Assembly: GCA_020630305.1 (NCBI GenBank)
Contig: JAHDBQ010000049.1
Coordinates: 1-6,485, forward strand
Direction of reading: 5' to 3'
From: Alphaproteobacteria bacterium
GTDB taxonomy: Bacteria; Pseudomonadota; Alphaproteobacteria; Rickettsiales; Rickettsiaceae
DNA length: 6,485 nt
Below, piece after piece: positions 5,919 to 6,485 of this stretch (position 1 is the stretch's first letter; each line of letters starts with the position of its first letter). The translations under genes and the position numbers were made by a program. The notes beneath the pieces are model-generated. The model saw only the letters and a list, made by a program, of their open reading frames with translations. It had not been told where the DNA came from and did not search any database.

Positions 5919-6260
5919 GTGTATATTACAAATTGCATTTTCTGGAGGCCTCCGGCAAATCGCCGCCCAACTAAAGAAGAAATTGCCATCTGTAAGCCAT
6001 TTCTGGAAAAGCATATAGCTCTTTTAAATCCTAAAATTATTATTTTAGTTGGTGCAACGGCTGCTAATGCTGTTGTGGAAGATAGTGGCAAGATAGCTGA
6101 TATTAAAGAGAATTTTTATGAATATAGCAATAAATATCTGGATAATACTATCAGCACAACAATAATGTTCCACCCGGCGTTTTTGCTAAGGCAACCAAGT
6201 AGAAAAAAGTCAACTTGGTACGATTTACTAAAAATAAAAGAATTCCTAAAGCTGGCCTAA
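5919..6260 (+). CDS. C-terminal fragment of family 4 uracil-DNA glycosylase (frame 2 of the split gene)
   Basis: 113 residues if begun at GTG 5919. It carries YITNCIFWRPPANRRPT (2-18), EIAICKPFLEKHI (21-33), the core strand KIIILVGATAANAV (39-52), and catalytic motif 2 HPAFLLRQPSRKK (85-97), then the normal C-terminal helix to TAA 6258-6260. Where Thermotoga-type enzymes have a cluster cysteine in KCRPP this one has W (FWRPP); the later cysteine (AIC, residue 25) is kept. AGGGA at 5907-5911 lies 7 nt before the GTG, so reinitiation right after the upstream TAG is conceivable. Homology continues upstream of the GTG (RENN), so the GTG is not the ancestral start. Confidence 0.7.
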   Translation: MYITNCIFWRPPANRRPTKEEIAICKPFLEKHIALLNPKIIILVGATAANAVVEDSGKIADIKENFYEYSNKYLDNTISTTIMFHPAFLLRQPSRKKSTWYDLLKIKEFLKLA

Positions 6261-6485
6261 GCTTTATTCAAAAGTAATGCTTTTTTTACTATTAATTTTT
6301 TTTCAAAATTCAAAAGCGCTTCGATAGAAATTTTCACGACATGTTTTTCAAAAATGGACAGGTAGGAAACAAGCATAACAGCCTTGATACTGGTTTCACC
6401 CTTTTCCCATGACGCTATTTATCTACCATAAAAGCCATACCTTTTTGTTATCTCTGGCCTAGTTAAGACAGATGCTTTTCTGATT
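6257..6485 (-). pseudogene. XRE-like helix-turn-helix protein, broken by an in-frame stop (partial, 5' end outside window)
   Basis: On the minus strand one frame runs from the right edge (first full codon 6484-6482) to TAG 6259-6257, 75 codons before the stop, interrupted once by TAA at 6421-6419. Before the stop: IRKASVLTRPEITKRYGFYGR. After it, in the same frame: IASWEKGETSIKAVML, then VSYLSIFEKHVVKISIEALL. Joined with a residue at the stop this reads as a Cro/CI (XRE) helix-turn-helix: helix 2 'LTRPEITKRYGF', recognition helix 'GR-x-IASWEKGETS', then two more helices. The TAA differs from CAA (Gln) by one C-to-T change, and Gln is common there in this fold. The gene is presumably a small transcription regulator. 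Its end overlaps the convergent glycosylase gene by three to four bases. The fold call is by eye; the N-terminus is not visible, so a remote alternative is that the stop is a sequencing error. Confidence 0.62.
6259..6287 (+). terminator. Possible weak terminator at the end of the glycosylase gene
   Basis: AAGCTTTA (6259-6266) pairs with TAATGCTT (6275-6282) apart from one T-T mismatch, with an 8-nt loop, and is followed by a run of seven T (6281-6287). It starts on the glycosylase stop codon. The stem is short and AT-rich, and the region also encodes the end of the convergent minus-strand gene, so this is tentative. Confidence 0.35.

Larger units (their letters stand above)
5372..6260 (+). 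pseudogene. Family 4 uracil-DNA glycosylase, interrupted by a frameshift
   Basis: Two adjacent plus-strand frames together make one family 4 uracil-DNA glycosylase of about 295 residues. The first frame ends at TAG 5906-5908 just after catalytic motif 1 (GEAPGATEDEQGIPF). The second is offset by one base and continues without loss of homology as R-E-N-N-V-Y-I-T-N (from 5907) into WRPPANR and catalytic motif 2 HPAFLLR. Read through, the junction is ...DKMMESIL / RENNVYITN..., where homologues I recall have one or two more residues, so a net 2-base loss (or larger loss of the same phase) in the CT-rich TTCTCT (5901-5906) fits best; a 1-base insertion is also possible. The intact enzyme would remove uracil from DNA in base excision repair. 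Intact sequence on both sides means the lesion is recent, a sequencing error, or recoded. Confidence 0.8.

Noticed and set aside
5917..6045. ATG at 5917 as start of a separate small protein after the glycosylase stop
   Set aside because: Its frame is off by two from the glycosylase continuation and ends soon at a TAG with no sensible product; GTG 5919 is in the homologous frame.
5747..6091. Open frame of 114 codons on the minus strand across the glycosylase frameshift
   Set aside because: It is antisense to both conserved catalytic halves, whose plus-strand homology is clear; its length is accidental.
1..6485. CRISPR array, insertion sequence, tRNA or rRNA
   Set aside because: No regularly spaced direct repeats, no transposase motifs with terminal inverted repeats, and no cloverleaf or rRNA-like segments were seen on either strand.

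Overview
The window is AT-rich and looks like a piece of an alphaproteobacterial chromosome, most probably a host-associated Rickettsiales-type (or similar) bacterium. The signs are the A/T-biased codon use, an Isc-type HscB-HscA-ferredoxin operon followed by a DUF2125-like protein (a family I know from Alphaproteobacteria), an alphaproteobacterial-type family 4 uracil-DNA glycosylase ('FDGC-LK' and 'WRPP' signatures), and two broken genes at the right end that suggest genome decay. The lineage is an inference; no rRNA or other taxonomic marker is present.

Positions 1-3857 form one plus-strand transcription unit: the 3' end of a gene whose C-terminus resembles TrmJ-type RNA methyltransferases, then hscB, hscA (overlapping hscB by 20 nt), fdx (7 nt gap) and a membrane-anchored DUF2125-like protein (9 nt gap). 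HscB (J-protein) and HscA (Hsp70) release Fe-S clusters from the scaffold IscU, and Fdx supplies electrons. The scaffold, desulfurase and regulator genes (iscU, iscS, iscR) are not between the RNA methyltransferase and hscB. An AT-rich 13-bp perfect hairpin at 3889-3924 probably ends this unit.

Positions 3858-4181 are non-coding. They hold that hairpin, a second imperfect hairpin (3964-3992), a good sigma70-like promoter (-10 TATAAT at 4010-4015), and a leader of about 160 nt in front of a cold-shock protein gene. The leader has a cold-box-like sequence, three successive stem-loops and a CTCCT that could pair with the Shine-Dalgarno. It resembles the long regulatory leaders of enterobacterial cspA genes. 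The csp gene (4182-4385) is followed by a strong intrinsic terminator (4407-4442).

Only 23 nt after that terminator a class I SAM-dependent methyltransferase of unknown substrate begins (4466-5263). A possible promoter for it sits just before the terminator hairpin. A 108-nt gap with a near-consensus promoter leads to a family 4 uracil-DNA glycosylase (5372-6260) split by a frameshift at about 5903-5907 between its two catalytic motifs. Converging on it from the right edge is a minus-strand XRE-like helix-turn-helix gene (6257-6485, cut by the window) with an in-frame TAA where CAA (Gln) is expected. The two neighbouring lesions are either genuine pseudogenes, sequencing errors, or in the first case possibly recoding or reinitiation.
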